From Betaproteobacteria bacterium HGW-Betaproteobacteria-16 (lineage in GTDB: Bacteria > Pseudomonadota > Gammaproteobacteria > Burkholderiales > Burkholderiaceae_C), in assembly GCA_002840835.1 (NCBI GenBank), contig PHCQ01000001.1:124001-188000 (forward strand): 64,000 bases of DNA. Direction: 5' to 3'. The notes under the pieces were generated by a model. The model was given only the letters and a program-made list of their open reading frames with translations. It was not told where the DNA came from and ran no database searches. This document shows positions 45,196 to 54,947 of this stretch, piece after piece; position 1 is the stretch's first letter, and each line of letters begins with the position of its first letter. Made by a program: the position numbers and the translations under genes.

Positions 45196-45939
45196 ATGTA
45201 CAAACTTGTCCTGATTCGCCATGGCGAATCCACCTGGAACCTCGAAAACCGATTCACCGGCTGGACCGACGTGGACCTGACCGCCACCGGCCTGGAACAA
45301 GCCAAGAACGCGGGCCGGCTGCTCAAGGCCGAAGGCTACGACTTCGATCTGGCCTACACCAGCGTGCTCAAGCGGGCGACCCGTACGCTGTGGCACACAC
45401 TTGATGAAATGGACCGCACCTGGCTGCCCGTGGTGCACAGCTGGCGCCTCAATGAGCGCCACTACGGGGCCTTGCAGGGTCTGAACAAGGCAGAAGTCGC
45501 CAAACAGTATGGCGATGATCAGGTATTGATCTGGCGGCGCAGCTACGACACCCCCCCGCCGGCACTGGAGCCGAATGACCTGCGTTGCGAACGCCACGAC
45601 CGCCGCTATGAAAAGCTCGGCCCGAACGAAGTCCCGCTGACCGAATGCCTCAAGGACACCGTGGCGCGCGTCCTGCCGTTCTGGAACGAATCCATGGCCC
45701 CGGCCATCCGCTCCGGCAAGCGCGTGGTGGTGGCCGCCCATGGCAACAGCATCCGGGCGCTGGTCAAGTACCTGGACGGGGTATCAGATACCGACATCGT
45801 CAACCTGAACATCCCGAACGGGATTCCGCTGGTCTATGAGCTTGACGCCGCCCTGCAGCCGATCAGGAGCGAATATCTGGGCGATCCGGAGGCCATTGCA
45901 AAGGCTGCTGCGGCCGTGGCGGCGCAGGGCAAGGCCTGA
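45196..45939 (+). CDS. gpmA: 2,3-bisphosphoglycerate-dependent phosphoglycerate mutase
   Basis: A 247-residue glycolytic enzyme interconverting 2- and 3-phosphoglycerate. The phosphohistidine motif is [20 protein letters not shown], with [14 protein letters not shown] and [17 protein letters not shown] later. The ATG at 45196 is the expected start. It diverges from the rhodanese gene and is followed by the C-terminal processing protease. Confidence 0.96.
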   Translation: MYKLVLIRHGESTWNLENRFTGWTDVDLTATGLEQAKNAGRLLKAEGYDFDLAYTSVLKRATRTLWHTLDEMDRTWLPVVHSWRLNERHYGALQGLNKAEVAKQYGDDQVLIWRRSYDTPPPALEPNDLRCERHDRRYEKLGPNEVPLTECLKDTVARVLPFWNESMAPAIRSGKRVVVAAHGNSIRALVKYLDGVSDTDIVNLNIPNGIPLVYELDAALQPIRSEYLGDPEAIAKAAAAVAAQGKA

Positions 45940-46122
45940 GAGGCCCGGTCACGGGGTGCCCGTGCGGGGCGTACATCGTCAGAATGCCACCGTTGGGCAG
46001 GCACATCGCGCCTCTGTGACGGGCTTTGCGGAACCGAAGGCTTGGACACCGCTCCAAGGTGTATATTGGCTCGCCAGTGGGCCAACCGTGCTTGGCGCTG
46101 GTGTTAACTTCAGGATATTTCG

Positions 46123-47607
46123 ATGGGCAAACAAGTGAGTCACAAGCTGAGAATCGCAGGCTGGGTGGCCATTGGTGCGGTGGCAGGAGCGCTCACTACG
46201 GTGCAGTTCCAGGCCGTGGCCAGGAGCACCATGGCGCCGTTGCCACTGGAAGAACTGCAACAGCTCGCTGCGGTGTTTGGCATGGTCAAGAGCGACTATG
46301 TCGAACCCGTGGATGAGAAAAAGCTCATTTCAGACGCGATCACGGGCATGGTCGCCAGCCTGGACCCCCATTCCCAGTACTTCGACAAGAAGTCCTTCAA
46401 GGAATTCCGCGAGGGCACCAGCGGGCGGTTTGTGGGTGTGGGCATCGAAATCACCATGGAAGACGGCCTGGTCAAGGTGGTTTCACCCATTGAAGACTCG
46501 CCCGCCTTTCGCGCCGGACTGAAATCCGGCGACCTGATCACCAAGATTGACGACACCATGGTCAAGGGCCTGGCGATCAACGACGCGGTGAAACTGATGC
46601 GCGGGGAGCCGCGCACCAAGGTGTTGCTCACTATCTTCCGCAAGGACGAGAACCGCACTTTCTCGGTGACGATCACGCGAGAAGAGATCAAGACCCAGAG
46701 CGTGAAGACCAAGGTGGTTGAGCCCGGCTACGCCTGGGTTAGGGTCTCGCAGTTCCAGGAACGCACCATTGAAGACTTTGCGCGCCGCGTCGAAGACATC
46801 TACAAGGCCGACCCCAACATCAAGGGCATGGTGCTCGACCTGCGCAACGACCCGGGCGGTCTGCTTGACGCGGCGGTGGCGCTGTCTGCCGCCTTCCTGC
46901 CGGAAAACGTGACGGTGGTGTCCACCAACGGGCAACTGGAAGACAGCAAGTTCGTCTACAAGGCGGTGCCTCAGCACTATCTGCGCCGGGGCGGCACCGA
47001 CCCCATCCGCCGCCTGACAGAGACGACCAAGGGCGCCTTGCGGACGGTGCCTCTGGTGGTGCTTGTGAACGAGGGTTCGGCCTCTGCCAGCGAAATCGTT
47101 GCTGGCGCGCTTCAGGACTACAAGCGCGCCACCATCATGGGCAGCCAGACCTTTGGCAAGGGATCGGTCCAGACGGTGCGGCCTCTGGGCCCGGACACCG
47201 GCCTAAAGCTCACGACGGCCCGTTACTACACCCCGCTGGGAACGTCCATCCAGGCCAAAGGCATCGTGCCGGACGTGCTGGTGGACGAAACGGCTGAAGG
47301 TAACGTGTTTGCCGCCCTGCGGACCCGCGAGGCGGATCTGCAGAAGCACCTGAGCAACGGCAATGGAACGCCTGCGCCGATGACAGATGCGCAACGGGCA
47401 GCCGAACAGCGCCGTGACCAGGACCGGGAAGAGGCACGCCAGCGGCTCGAGGAAGAAGCGCGCAAGAACCCAGGGCAGCGCCTCGTACCCGAGTTCGGCA
47501 GCGAACAGGACTTTCAACTGCAGCAAGCCTTGAATCAGCTCAAGGGGCAGGTGGTGCTCGTGAGCAAGACCCAGACCGTTCGCACCGAAGAAAAAACCGC
47601 GAACTGA
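46123..47607 (+). CDS. ctpA: C-terminal processing peptidase (S41 family)
   Basis: A 494-residue serine protease with an N-terminal signal/anchor (IAGWVAIGAVAGAL). A PDZ domain (about 95-180; GVGIEITMEDGLVKVVSPIE) is followed by the S41 domain with the catalytic Ser in NEGSASASEIVAGAL and Lys in SQTFGKGSVQTV. The last 90 residues are charged and Gln/Glu-rich. It degrades or trims envelope proteins. The ATG at 46123 follows a weak ribosome site. It lies between gpmA and a MoeB/ThiF gene. Confidence 0.93.
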   Translation: MGKQVSHKLRIAGWVAIGAVAGALTTVQFQAVARSTMAPLPLEELQQLAAVFGMVKSDYVEPVDEKKLISDAITGMVASLDPHSQYFDKKSFKEFREGTSGRFVGVGIEITMEDGLVKVVSPIEDSPAFRAGLKSGDLITKIDDTMVKGLAINDAVKLMRGEPRTKVLLTIFRKDENRTFSVTITREEIKTQSVKTKVVEPGYAWVRVSQFQERTIEDFARRVEDIYKADPNIKGMVLDLRNDPGGLLDAAVALSAAFLPENVTVVSTNGQLEDSKFVYKAVPQHYLRRGGTDPIRRLTETTKGALRTVPLVVLVNEGSASASEIVAGALQDYKRATIMGSQTFGKGSVQTVRPLGPDTGLKLTTARYYTPLGTSIQAKGIVPDVLVDETAEGNVFAALRTREADLQKHLSNGNGTPAPMTDAQRAAEQRRDQDREEARQRLEEEARKNPGQRLVPEFGSEQDFQLQQALNQLKGQVVLVSKTQTVRTEEKTAN

Positions 47608-47638
47608 CGATTTCGGCCAAAGCTGACAGATTCCGCCC

Positions 47639-48397
47639 TTGAACGACGAGCAGCTTCTTCGCTATTCGCGGCACATCCTGCTCAACGAGCTGGGCGTCGA
47701 AGGGCAGGAAAAGCTGCTCGCTTCGCACGCCCTCGTGGTGGGAGCCGGTGGTCTGGGGTCGCCGGTGGTGCTTTATCTGGGCAGTGCGGGTGTCGGTCGC
47801 ATCACCATCGTTGATCACGACACGGTCGACGCCACCAACCTCCAGCGCCAGATCGCGCACAACCTGGCGCGTGTTGGGCATCCCAAGGCCGAATCCGCCC
47901 GCGACGCGATCACGGCCATCAACCCGGACGTGGTGGTGAACGTGGTCAACCAGCGTGCCGACCCCGAGATGTTGAGTCAGCTGGTGGCGCAGGCCGATGT
48001 GGTGCTCGACTGCACGGACAACTTTGAGACCCGTCACGCCATCAACCGCGCGTGCGTGGCCCACAAAAAACCGCTGGTTTCTGGCGCTGCCATTCGCATG
48101 GACGGCCAGCTCAGCGTATTTGACCCTCGGCAGCCGGGCAATCCCTGCTATGCCTGCGTGTTTCCTGAAACCAGCGGCGTGGAGGAAACACGCTGCGCCA
48201 CCATGGGTGTGTTCGCGCCCCTGGTGGGCATTGTGGGCACGCTGCAGGCGGCCGAAGCGCTCAAGTTGCTCACAGGCATCGGTTCGCGCCTGGTTGGACG
48301 ACTGGTGATGATCGACGGCCGGGACATGGCCTTCAACGAGATTGCCCTGCCTCAGAACCCCCATTGTGCGGTGTGCGGCCCGCCTCAAGGGCACTGA
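47639..48397 (+). CDS. MoeB/ThiF family adenylyltransferase
   Basis: A 252-residue E1-like enzyme that adenylates the C-terminus of a sulfur-carrier protein. The ATP site is VVGAGGLGSPVVLYLGSAGV and IVDHDTVDATNLQRQ; zinc cysteines lie in NPCYACVF and HCAVCGPP; the candidate catalytic Cys is in EETRCATMGVF. It starts with TTG; an in-frame stop lies just upstream, so no longer start exists. Whether it serves molybdopterin (MoeB) or thiamine (ThiF) synthesis cannot be told from sequence; SoxC needs molybdopterin. Confidence 0.9.
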   Translation: MNDEQLLRYSRHILLNELGVEGQEKLLASHALVVGAGGLGSPVVLYLGSAGVGRITIVDHDTVDATNLQRQIAHNLARVGHPKAESARDAITAINPDVVVNVVNQRADPEMLSQLVAQADVVLDCTDNFETRHAINRACVAHKKPLVSGAAIRMDGQLSVFDPRQPGNPCYACVFPETSGVEETRCATMGVFAPLVGIVGTLQAAEALKLLTGIGSRLVGRLVMIDGRDMAFNEIALPQNPHCAVCGPPQGH

Positions 48398-48427
48398 ACC
48401 GGGTCCGCCGGAGGCGGGCGGACAGCA

Positions 48428-49000
48428 TCAAGGCAGGGGACAAGGCCCATGGCGGCGGCGGAAGTCGCGCGGCAGTTCCGGTGTCGGGCCGGAAAATATG
48501 CCCCTGCGATGCTTGCGGGCCACTTCCTCTTCCTCGGCGTAAGGACCCAGGCTGTGCCGCCTGCGGTAGGACCAGGCATGGCCGGCACCGACCAGTCGGG
48601 CCGAAACATCCTCACCACCCACACTCAAGTGCACCAACGCCCGCCCATAGTCGTCGTAGCGATGCACTTCCACGCGCACATCCTGCGCCGACACCATGGC
48701 AGCCAGCGCGTCGCGTGACGCCACGCCGCCGGCCTGACAGATCTCGGGTGCATCAATGCCAACCAGCCGCAGCTTTCGGTATCGCCCTCCCGCAAGGGGT
48801 CGCACCCACAAGGTGTCGCCATCAAACACCCGGGTCACCTTGGCCAGATACACCTTCTCTTTGGGGCTGCTTTTTCGGTCGTGGTCGTTGTCTGCCGCAC
48901 CCGCAACCGCCACGGCCAGAAAGAGACAGAAGAACAGGAACAGGCGTGCAGACCATGCCCGCGGAAGAAGCTCAGTGGAAGTCAATCGAAAGTGGCTCAT
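48428..49000 (-). CDS. Thermonuclease family protein
   Basis: A 190-residue protein with an N-terminal hydrophobic segment (LFLFFCLFLAVAVAGA), probably a signal peptide, and a staphylococcal-nuclease-like domain: VTRVFDGDTLWV, RLVGIDAPE and YDDYGRALVHL carry the metal and catalytic positions. It is probably a secreted or periplasmic nuclease. I chose the ATG at 49000; the ribosome site is weak. It is convergent with the MoeB/ThiF gene. Confidence 0.85.
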   Translation of the reverse strand: MSHFRLTSTELLPRAWSARLFLFFCLFLAVAVAGAADNDHDRKSSPKEKVYLAKVTRVFDGDTLWVRPLAGGRYRKLRLVGIDAPEICQAGGVASRDALAAMVSAQDVRVEVHRYDDYGRALVHLSVGGEDVSARLVGAGHAWSYRRRHSLGPYAEEEEVARKHRRGIFSGPTPELPRDFRRRHGPCPLP

Positions 49001-49117
49001 GCGCCGAGTCTGCCACCACCAATCAGGACCCATCCGGGAACCCCTGCGCGCTCGCTCCATTGAATGCGCTTTCCGTGCCACCACCACCTGCTTTGGGCAG
49101 GCGGGATCGCAGATGAC

Positions 49118-49706
49118 CTACATCGCCATGTAGCGCCCGGGTCGGTGATTGATGGCCAGCGCGAGATTCAGCACCACGGCACCCAGCACCGACCAGGCCA
49201 CCTGCTGCCAGTCCACCACCAGAAAGGCTGCCAACACGATCGCACAATCCATTGCCATCTGCAGGTGCCCCGCCCGCCATCCGAAGCGCTCCTGCGCATA
49301 GAGCACCAGCACGTTGAAACCGCCCAGGCTGGCGCGATGGCGAAACAGCATCAGCATGCCAGCACCCATCAGCAATCCACCCATCACCGACACAAACCCG
49401 GTACTCAGCTTGTCAAAGCTGATCCAGAGCGGCACCCAGTGCACAAACGCAGCCAGCAGGGCCACCGCAGCAAAGGTTTTGAGTGTGAACGCCCACCCCA
49501 TGCGACGCACCGCCAGGGCGTAGAAAGGCAGGTTGATCGCGAAAAACACGGCGCTGAAGCTCCAGCCCGTGGCGTAATGCAGCAGGAACGCCAGGCCAGC
49601 CGTGCCGCCGGTCAGCAGACCGGTTTGCTGAAACATGACGACGCCCAACGCAACGAACAAGGTCCCGGTGAGCAGGGCCTGCACATCTTCGTGAGGACGA
49701 TGCATC
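49118..49706 (-). CDS. YitT family membrane protein
   Basis: A protein of about 195 residues with five or six hydrophobic segments. QTGLLTGGTAGLAFLLHYATG and ASLGGFNVLVLYAQ match the YitT (DUF161) family. The C-terminal cytoplasmic DUF2179 domain of longer YitT proteins is absent. Function is unknown. The ATG at 49706 is used; a GTG at 49774 would add a 23-residue Pro/Ser-rich tail. It is divergent from the DASS transporter gene. Confidence 0.82.
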
Positions 49707-49905
49707 ACCTGGGCTTTCGCGACGACAGGCGTCGAGGACGGCGGTGAGGGGCGATGCAAAGGAATGGAAGACACGGTGGCGGCCAGACGGTTGGGGCAGA
49801 CAGGGCATATGCTGGAACGGAAGGCCACAGTGTCCGCCTGCAACGGGCCAGAACCCTTGACGCAGGTCAGAACGGTGACAGGTGCGCGCCGTTTATCCTG
49901 TCTCC

Positions 49906-51408
49906 ATGTCTGAATCCGGATCGTGTGCCCCTGGCCCCACCGAAGAACGGTGGCAAACCCGCGTGAGATGGGCGGGTCTCATGGCCGGTCCCACGCTGTT
50001 CTTGCTCTGCTTGTGGTTGCTGCCCCAGGGAGAGACGCTCAGTCCGGCGGGCCGCACTACGGCAGCATTGGGGGTCTGGATGGCGGTCTGGTGGATGACC
50101 GAGGCGATTCCACTGCCCGCAACCGCCCTGCTCCCTGTGGTGGCCTTTCCGCTCTCTGGCGTGCAAAGCACGGCACAGACGCTGCAGCCCTACGCCTCTG
50201 ACATTATCTTCCTGTTCATGGGTGGCTTCATCATCGGATTGGGCATGCAGCGCTGGGGCCTGCATGTGCGGCTCGGACTCGCCATCGTCCGGATGGTGGG
50301 CACTTCGCCGGCGCGCCTCGTGGCAGGCTTCATGGCGGCAACGGCCTTCATGAGCATGTGGATTTCGAACACCGCGGCAGCCATGATGATGCTGCCGGTG
50401 GGCCTGAGCGTGATCCAGTTGCTGCGGGATCGCACACCCCTCAGCGACGGCGCAGCACAACCTGGGTTACACCATTTCGGCACCTGCCTGCTGCTGGGTA
50501 TCGCCTACGGGGCCTCCATCGGTGGACTGGGCACCCTCATCGGTTCGCCACCGAACCTGATCCTGGCAAGCTTCGCGCGCGAACAATTGGGCATGGAGAT
50601 CACCATGCTGGCATGGATGGCCCTGGGCCTCCCTCTGGTGATGGTCCTGCTGCCGCTGACCTGGCTCTGGCTGGTCAAGGTGGCCTTCCCCATCCGACTT
50701 AAAGTTGACGCCAGCACCCGCGAAACCCTTCTGACCGATCTGAACAGCCGCGCGCCAATGAGCCGGGGCGAAGCCATCGTGCTCGCCGTCTTCGGCCTCA
50801 CCGCCACCGGTTGGATGCTGCGCCTGCCGTTGTCCCAGTGGCTCGACCTCCCGCAGTTGACCGATGCGGCCATCGCCATGACGGGTGCCCTGCTTCTCTT
50901 CGTCCTGCCCGTCGACATCCGCCAGCGCACCTTCGCCATGAACTGGGAAACGGCAGTCAAACTGCCCTGGGGCATCCTCTTGCTGTTTGGCGGTGGCCTC
51001 AGCCTGGCCGGCGCCATCAGCACCCACGGCGTGGACGCCTGGCTGGCTTCTGGCTTTTCAGCGCTGGCCGGCATGCCCATGTTCTGGGTGCTGCTGGCGG
51101 TGACCACCCTGGTCATTTTCCTGACCGAACTGACCAGCAACACAGCGGTCGCCAACACGCTCATGCCTGTGATGGCGGCAGCCGCAGTAGGGCTGGGTGT
51201 CGATCCATTGCCCCTGCTCATGGCGGTGGCCCTGGCCGCGAGCTGCGCGTTCATGCTGCCGGTGGCCACGCCACCCAACGCCATCATCTATGGCTCAGGA
51301 CAGGTGGCCATGTCAGACATGATGAAAGCGGGGTTCGGTTTGAATCTGCTGTCACTGCTGGTGATCGCCGCATTGGTTCACTGGCTGGGGGCACCCCTGT
51401 CCGGCTGA
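49906..51408 (+). CDS. DASS/SLC13 family anion:sodium symporter
   Basis: A 500-residue membrane transporter with about 11-12 hydrophobic segments. The two inverted halves carry the family motifs MWISNTAAAMMMLP and LIGSPPNLI in the first, and ELTSNTAVANTLMP and VATPPNAIIYGSG in the second. Members carry dicarboxylates, sulfate or tricarboxylates with sodium; the substrate here is unknown. The ATG at 49906 is the expected start. The gene is divergent from the YitT gene. Confidence 0.9.
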   Translation: MSESGSCAPGPTEERWQTRVRWAGLMAGPTLFLLCLWLLPQGETLSPAGRTTAALGVWMAVWWMTEAIPLPATALLPVVAFPLSGVQSTAQTLQPYASDIIFLFMGGFIIGLGMQRWGLHVRLGLAIVRMVGTSPARLVAGFMAATAFMSMWISNTAAAMMMLPVGLSVIQLLRDRTPLSDGAAQPGLHHFGTCLLLGIAYGASIGGLGTLIGSPPNLILASFAREQLGMEITMLAWMALGLPLVMVLLPLTWLWLVKVAFPIRLKVDASTRETLLTDLNSRAPMSRGEAIVLAVFGLTATGWMLRLPLSQWLDLPQLTDAAIAMTGALLLFVLPVDIRQRTFAMNWETAVKLPWGILLLFGGGLSLAGAISTHGVDAWLASGFSALAGMPMFWVLLAVTTLVIFLTELTSNTAVANTLMPVMAAAAVGLGVDPLPLLMAVALAASCAFMLPVATPPNAIIYGSGQVAMSDMMKAGFGLNLLSLLVIAALVHWLGAPLSG

Positions 51409-51424
51409 CGCCCTGTAGCGGGAC

Positions 51425-51844
51425 TCAGTAAGGGCGGCCCAGGCGCAGCAGCTGCATGCGCTCGCCCAGTCGCTCGTACTCGGCAGGGTGCTGCTTCTGC
51501 AGACGGTTCAGCGCCTGCTCCACATCGCGAACCAGGGAGGCGGCGTCCTTGGTCTTGATCTTTTCGATCTCGAGCTGAATGGCCCTGAGCCGTTTCAAGG
51601 ACTTGACGGCCGTCTCCGACTGAGGCGGGACCTGCTCGGCCAACTCGACGAGCACCTCGGTCAGCAGCCCAAGCTGCCGACCGTACGAGGCAACTTCAAA
51701 GGCCTGCCGCTCAATCCTGCTGTCACCTGCGGTCGCGTCGATGCCGTCAAAAAACCAATCGGTCTGCGGGTCGATCCGCTGCGCCACGCTGCCGCTGAAC
51801 GGCAGGTGCCACTGGGGCGCAAAGATGAAAAACCATGGAAACAT
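51425..51844 (-). CDS. Hypothetical protein, helical C-terminus
   Basis: A 139-residue protein I do not recognise. The N-terminal 20 residues are aromatic and hydrophobic (MFPWFFIFAPQWHLPFSG), then a Trp/Asp-rich segment and a long, mostly charged helix (SETAVKSLKRLRAIQLEIEK and following). A GGAGG ribosome site precedes the ATG at 51844. It is convergent with the DASS transporter gene. Function unknown. Confidence 0.75.
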   Translation of the reverse strand: MFPWFFIFAPQWHLPFSGSVAQRIDPQTDWFFDGIDATAGDSRIERQAFEVASYGRQLGLLTEVLVELAEQVPPQSETAVKSLKRLRAIQLEIEKIKTKDAASLVRDVEQALNRLQKQHPAEYERLGERMQLLRLGRPY

Positions 51845-51964
51845 GCACACCTCCCTGAAAGAGACGCCCATTTAAGCGCAACCACACCAAAACCACATCC
51901 CCAAGCCGTTGGGGAATGTCAGATGGCGCAGCACCGGAAGTGCGCCGCCCGTCACACACTGCCA

Positions 51965-53317
51965 TCAGAGCAGCCATCCGCCCAGTTGCACACCGATGCC
52001 AAGCGATCGTGTGCGGTGGTTGTAATCGATCAGGCTCTCCCCATAGCCATCAAACCACTGCAGGTAGCCGCGCAAGTTCTTGTACAGCGGGTAGCTCCAG
52101 TCGAGCTGATACGCGCCTTTGCGCGTGCTCAGGTTGCGGCGAAACATGGCGCTGAACTCGCTCTCGCCCTGGCGGTAGATGCCGGTGAGTTCGAAACGAC
52201 CCATGAAATCCACAATGTCCGGGTTGTCGTCCTTGGCGGCGTCCTCGCTGAGGCGCTGCCACACACGTGCATTGAGCGCAAACGGGCCCCGTTCATACAA
52301 GGATTCAAGGAACACCCGGTTCCAGCTGCGCGACAAAGGACCAGCCTGGCCGTTGGACTGGTGGTTGAAACCTAGACTGATCACCCTGAACCGACCGCCG
52401 AGAAGGGAAAGGTCGCTGCGCCAACGCATCCACACTTCTGGTTCGTGGTTGGTCTCGCGAAACGGAGACGAGACTTCCTTGTTGAACACCTGCCAGAACG
52501 AACGGTTGGTGTACCCCGCGATCAAGTCCGCCTGACCGTCAAACAGGTTGAGCGCCAGCGGCACCTTCAGACTGATCTGAAACTTGGCTTCGTCTCGGTG
52601 CAAGGTTGAAGAAACCTCCGGAAAGGCCGCCTGAAACGGCGCCGAGTTGGGTGTCGAAAACTGCCGCCCGAGCAGTAGGTAGGAGGGACGGTTGAGCGTG
52701 AGCGCGTAAGGATTGTCATAGGCAGCCCATTCACCGGCGAGCCGGCTGCTGGTGCTGGCCACCACCGGCTCGGCATCTGCATCTTCATCCGGGACAGTGA
52801 CACCCTCAGGGGCAGCCTCAGCCGCAACTGCGGGCGCTGATTCAGCTTGTGCCACATCGGTCGGCTGACATGACTGGCGCACCTCAGCCAATGTGGCGGT
52901 CGGCGGCATGCTGCGCAAGCGTTCCAGCAGACAGATTTCGGTCGCGTCAACATCCGTCTTGGGTGCGGCGGAAGCCACGACAACGGACTTGGTCGCGACA
53001 CAAGTCAAGGGCGCCTGGCCCTGCAGGTGCAAGAGTGCACGGTCCTTCTGTCCACTGAATGAGTGCTTGCCGTCGCCATACGCAAAACCGGACCCAGTGG
53101 TCTGTGCCGGCAATTCCAGCACCTGCCCGGTCGGCAAGGCCACGATGAGCTGTGCCCGATCTGCGGCAAGACGAACCACCAGCGGCTGATCCACGCCGCA
53201 GCTGTACTTCAGCTCGCCAGCGGCGGATGCCTCGTCTGCTGCCTTCACCGCCAGTGGGCACGCCGCCACAAAGGCGCCGATCACAATCGGTCTTTCAAGG
53301 AATCGGGGGGTGCGCAT
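51965..53317 (-). CDS. pldA: Phospholipase A1 with N-terminal MliC-like domain
   Basis: A 450-residue outer-membrane protein. After a signal peptide (to about 26), residues 37-107 resemble MliC/PliC c-type lysozyme inhibitors: LKYSCGVDQPLVV, TGSGFAYGDGKHSF, KDRALL and a closing Cys in LTCVA. A linker rich in Ala/Glu follows. Residues about 195-450 are an OMPLA beta-barrel: AGYTNRSFWQ, LGFNHQSNGQ with the catalytic His and Ser, a following Asn, and a C-terminal barrel ending in aromatic-rich strands. PldA hydrolyses phospholipids misplaced in the outer leaflet. A GGAG site lies ahead of the ATG. Confidence 0.9.
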   Translation of the reverse strand: MRTPRFLERPIVIGAFVAACPLAVKAADEASAAGELKYSCGVDQPLVVRLAADRAQLIVALPTGQVLELPAQTTGSGFAYGDGKHSFSGQKDRALLHLQGQAPLTCVATKSVVVASAAPKTDVDATEICLLERLRSMPPTATLAEVRQSCQPTDVAQAESAPAVAAEAAPEGVTVPDEDADAEPVVASTSSRLAGEWAAYDNPYALTLNRPSYLLLGRQFSTPNSAPFQAAFPEVSSTLHRDEAKFQISLKVPLALNLFDGQADLIAGYTNRSFWQVFNKEVSSPFRETNHEPEVWMRWRSDLSLLGGRFRVISLGFNHQSNGQAGPLSRSWNRVFLESLYERGPFALNARVWQRLSEDAAKDDNPDIVDFMGRFELTGIYRQGESEFSAMFRRNLSTRKGAYQLDWSYPLYKNLRGYLQWFDGYGESLIDYNHRTRSLGIGVQLGGWLL

Positions 53318-53638
53318 TTGTACGGGGCTCCACGCTGAAGGATCTGTGAATGATCCTGCGCATTATGGAGACGTGGAATCCACGTCGCTGCACCTAAAAA
53401 CAATGCGCCTTGGAAGTCGCGCACATTCACCATATCAGTGATGCACTTCACATCCGGAAAACCGGCACAGCCTTCAAAGAAAAACTACCTGCCTTGGCGC
53501 TGACAACGGAACTTCAGGCGAGCACCAAATCTTGAAAAACATACCGATTCCCTCGCTTGCTCGGGAAGCGGCTTGGCAATGGCCGTGTGGTGCGCGCACC
53601 TCGGTGCAGACCGCTCCACCCGGCCATGCCGACACCCA
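53318..53638. other. Intergenic region between DUF4148 gene and pldA
   Basis: No gene is seen. It holds the pldA promoter region. A perfect hairpin GACGTGG-AAT-CCACGTC lies at 53370-53386, 53 bases upstream of the pldA ATG, and a weaker GGATC/GATCC pair lies nearby. Either could be an operator; no T-run marks a terminator for the DUF4148 gene. Confidence 0.5.
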
Positions 53639-54007
53639 TCACTTCTGCACGACCTGGGTGGCACGCACACCGGCCAGACGGATCTGCTCGGATTGCGCTG
53701 GCGTGGCGACCGGCTGGATCTCGCCGACGGCAAGCAAGCCCATCCGGCGTGCTGCGGCCAGTTCTGCGCGCACCTGGGCGCGGCTCTTGCCAATGCCCTG
53801 CTCGGCCTGCACGGGCTGGATTTCACCACTTGCAATCAAGCCATCGGCGCGGGCTGCCACGGCCTGATCACGTACTTCAGCGCGGCTCAGCGTTGACTGG
53901 GTGGACGAAGAGAAGACTTCGTTGCCCTCCAGCGGGCCTTCTGCGAACGAGGCACCGGCGGCCAGGGTGAATGCGAGGGGAACGAGAATTCGGGTGGAGA
54001 GTTTCAT
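53639..54007 (-). CDS. DUF4148 family exported protein
   Basis: A 122-residue protein with a signal peptide (cleavage near GASFA) and a mature part containing the repeated segment LSRAEVRDQAVAARADGLIA / KSRAQVRAELAAARRMGLLA, each followed by SGEIQPV or VGEIQPV. This repeated pattern is typical of DUF4148 proteins of Burkholderiales, whose function is unknown. It is divergent from a two-component system across 195 bases and may be under its control. Confidence 0.85.
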   Translation of the reverse strand: MKLSTRILVPLAFTLAAGASFAEGPLEGNEVFSSSTQSTLSRAEVRDQAVAARADGLIASGEIQPVQAEQGIGKSRAQVRAELAAARRMGLLAVGEIQPVATPAQSEQIRLAGVRATQVVQK

Positions 54008-54202
54008 GATGATTCCTGAGAGGTTGAGGGTTTGCTTCGCGTGCCGCTTTGACTAATCTGCGGCACGGAATGAACTTTAAAAACCGCAGGTTGCGTTTCA
54101 TGAACACGAGAATTACCAATTCGTAATGCAGCCAGGCCCCGATTCCCCGACAATTTGCACCTCCCCATCGCATTCCCACCGGCAACACCACGCCCTCACA
54201 CC

Positions 54203-54883
54203 ATGCGCATCCTGGTCATTGAAGACGAAGCCAAACTGGCGGACTACGTCAAGCGCGGTCTGACCGAAGCCGGGCACACGGTGGACGTGGCGCGCGACGG
54301 CATCGAGGGCCGCTACCTCGCCCTTGAAGGCGACTACCAGCTGGTGGTGCTCGACATCATGCTGCCCGGCATTGATGGATTTGGTGTTCTTTCCGCCTTG
54401 CGCCAGCGCCACGGCACACCGGTGTTGATGCTCACGGCGCGCGACCGGGTGGAGGACCGTGTGCAAGGCCTGGAGGCCGGCGCAGACGACTACCTTGTCA
54501 AGCCGTTCGCGTTCTCAGAACTGCTCGCAAGGGTGGGGGCGCTTCTGCGCCGTGGCCCGGCAGCCAGCGAAGCCGCGACGGCCCGCATGGCCGTGAGCGA
54601 CCTGGAGATGGACCTGCTCAGCCGCAAGGCCTGGAGGGCGGGCCAGCGGCTCGATCTGACGGCCAAGGAATTCTCCTTGCTGGCATTGCTGGCCCGGCGC
54701 AAGGGTCAGATCCTGTCGCGCACCACCATTGCGGAACAGGTGTGGGACATGAACTTCGACTCAGACACCAATGTGGTCGAGGTCGCGGTGCGCCGCTTGC
54801 GTTCCAAGATGGACGACCCATTCAAGCCCAAGCTGCTGCACAACGTGCGGGGCATGGGTTATGTGCTGGAGGAGAGAGCATGA
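54203..54883 (+). CDS. OmpR-family response regulator
   Basis: A 226-residue regulator with a receiver domain (ILVIEDEAKLADYVKRGL, LVVLDIMLPGIDG, VKPFAFSEL) and a C-terminal winged-helix domain (FSLLALLARRKGQILSRTTI, VWDMNFDSDTNVVEVAVRRL, NVRGMGYVLEE). The C-terminal signature resembles CopR/CusR heavy-metal regulators, but the signal is not proven. The next gene encodes the kinase. The ATG at 54203 is the expected start. Confidence 0.93.
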   Translation: MRILVIEDEAKLADYVKRGLTEAGHTVDVARDGIEGRYLALEGDYQLVVLDIMLPGIDGFGVLSALRQRHGTPVLMLTARDRVEDRVQGLEAGADDYLVKPFAFSELLARVGALLRRGPAASEAATARMAVSDLEMDLLSRKAWRAGQRLDLTAKEFSLLALLARRKGQILSRTTIAEQVWDMNFDSDTNVVEVAVRRLRSKMDDPFKPKLLHNVRGMGYVLEERA

Positions 54884-54947
54884 GCGCCGCGCCGGGCCGT
54901 TCCCAAGCAAGCTCAGTCCCGCAGTGCGCAGCACGGAGGGTCGTCCA

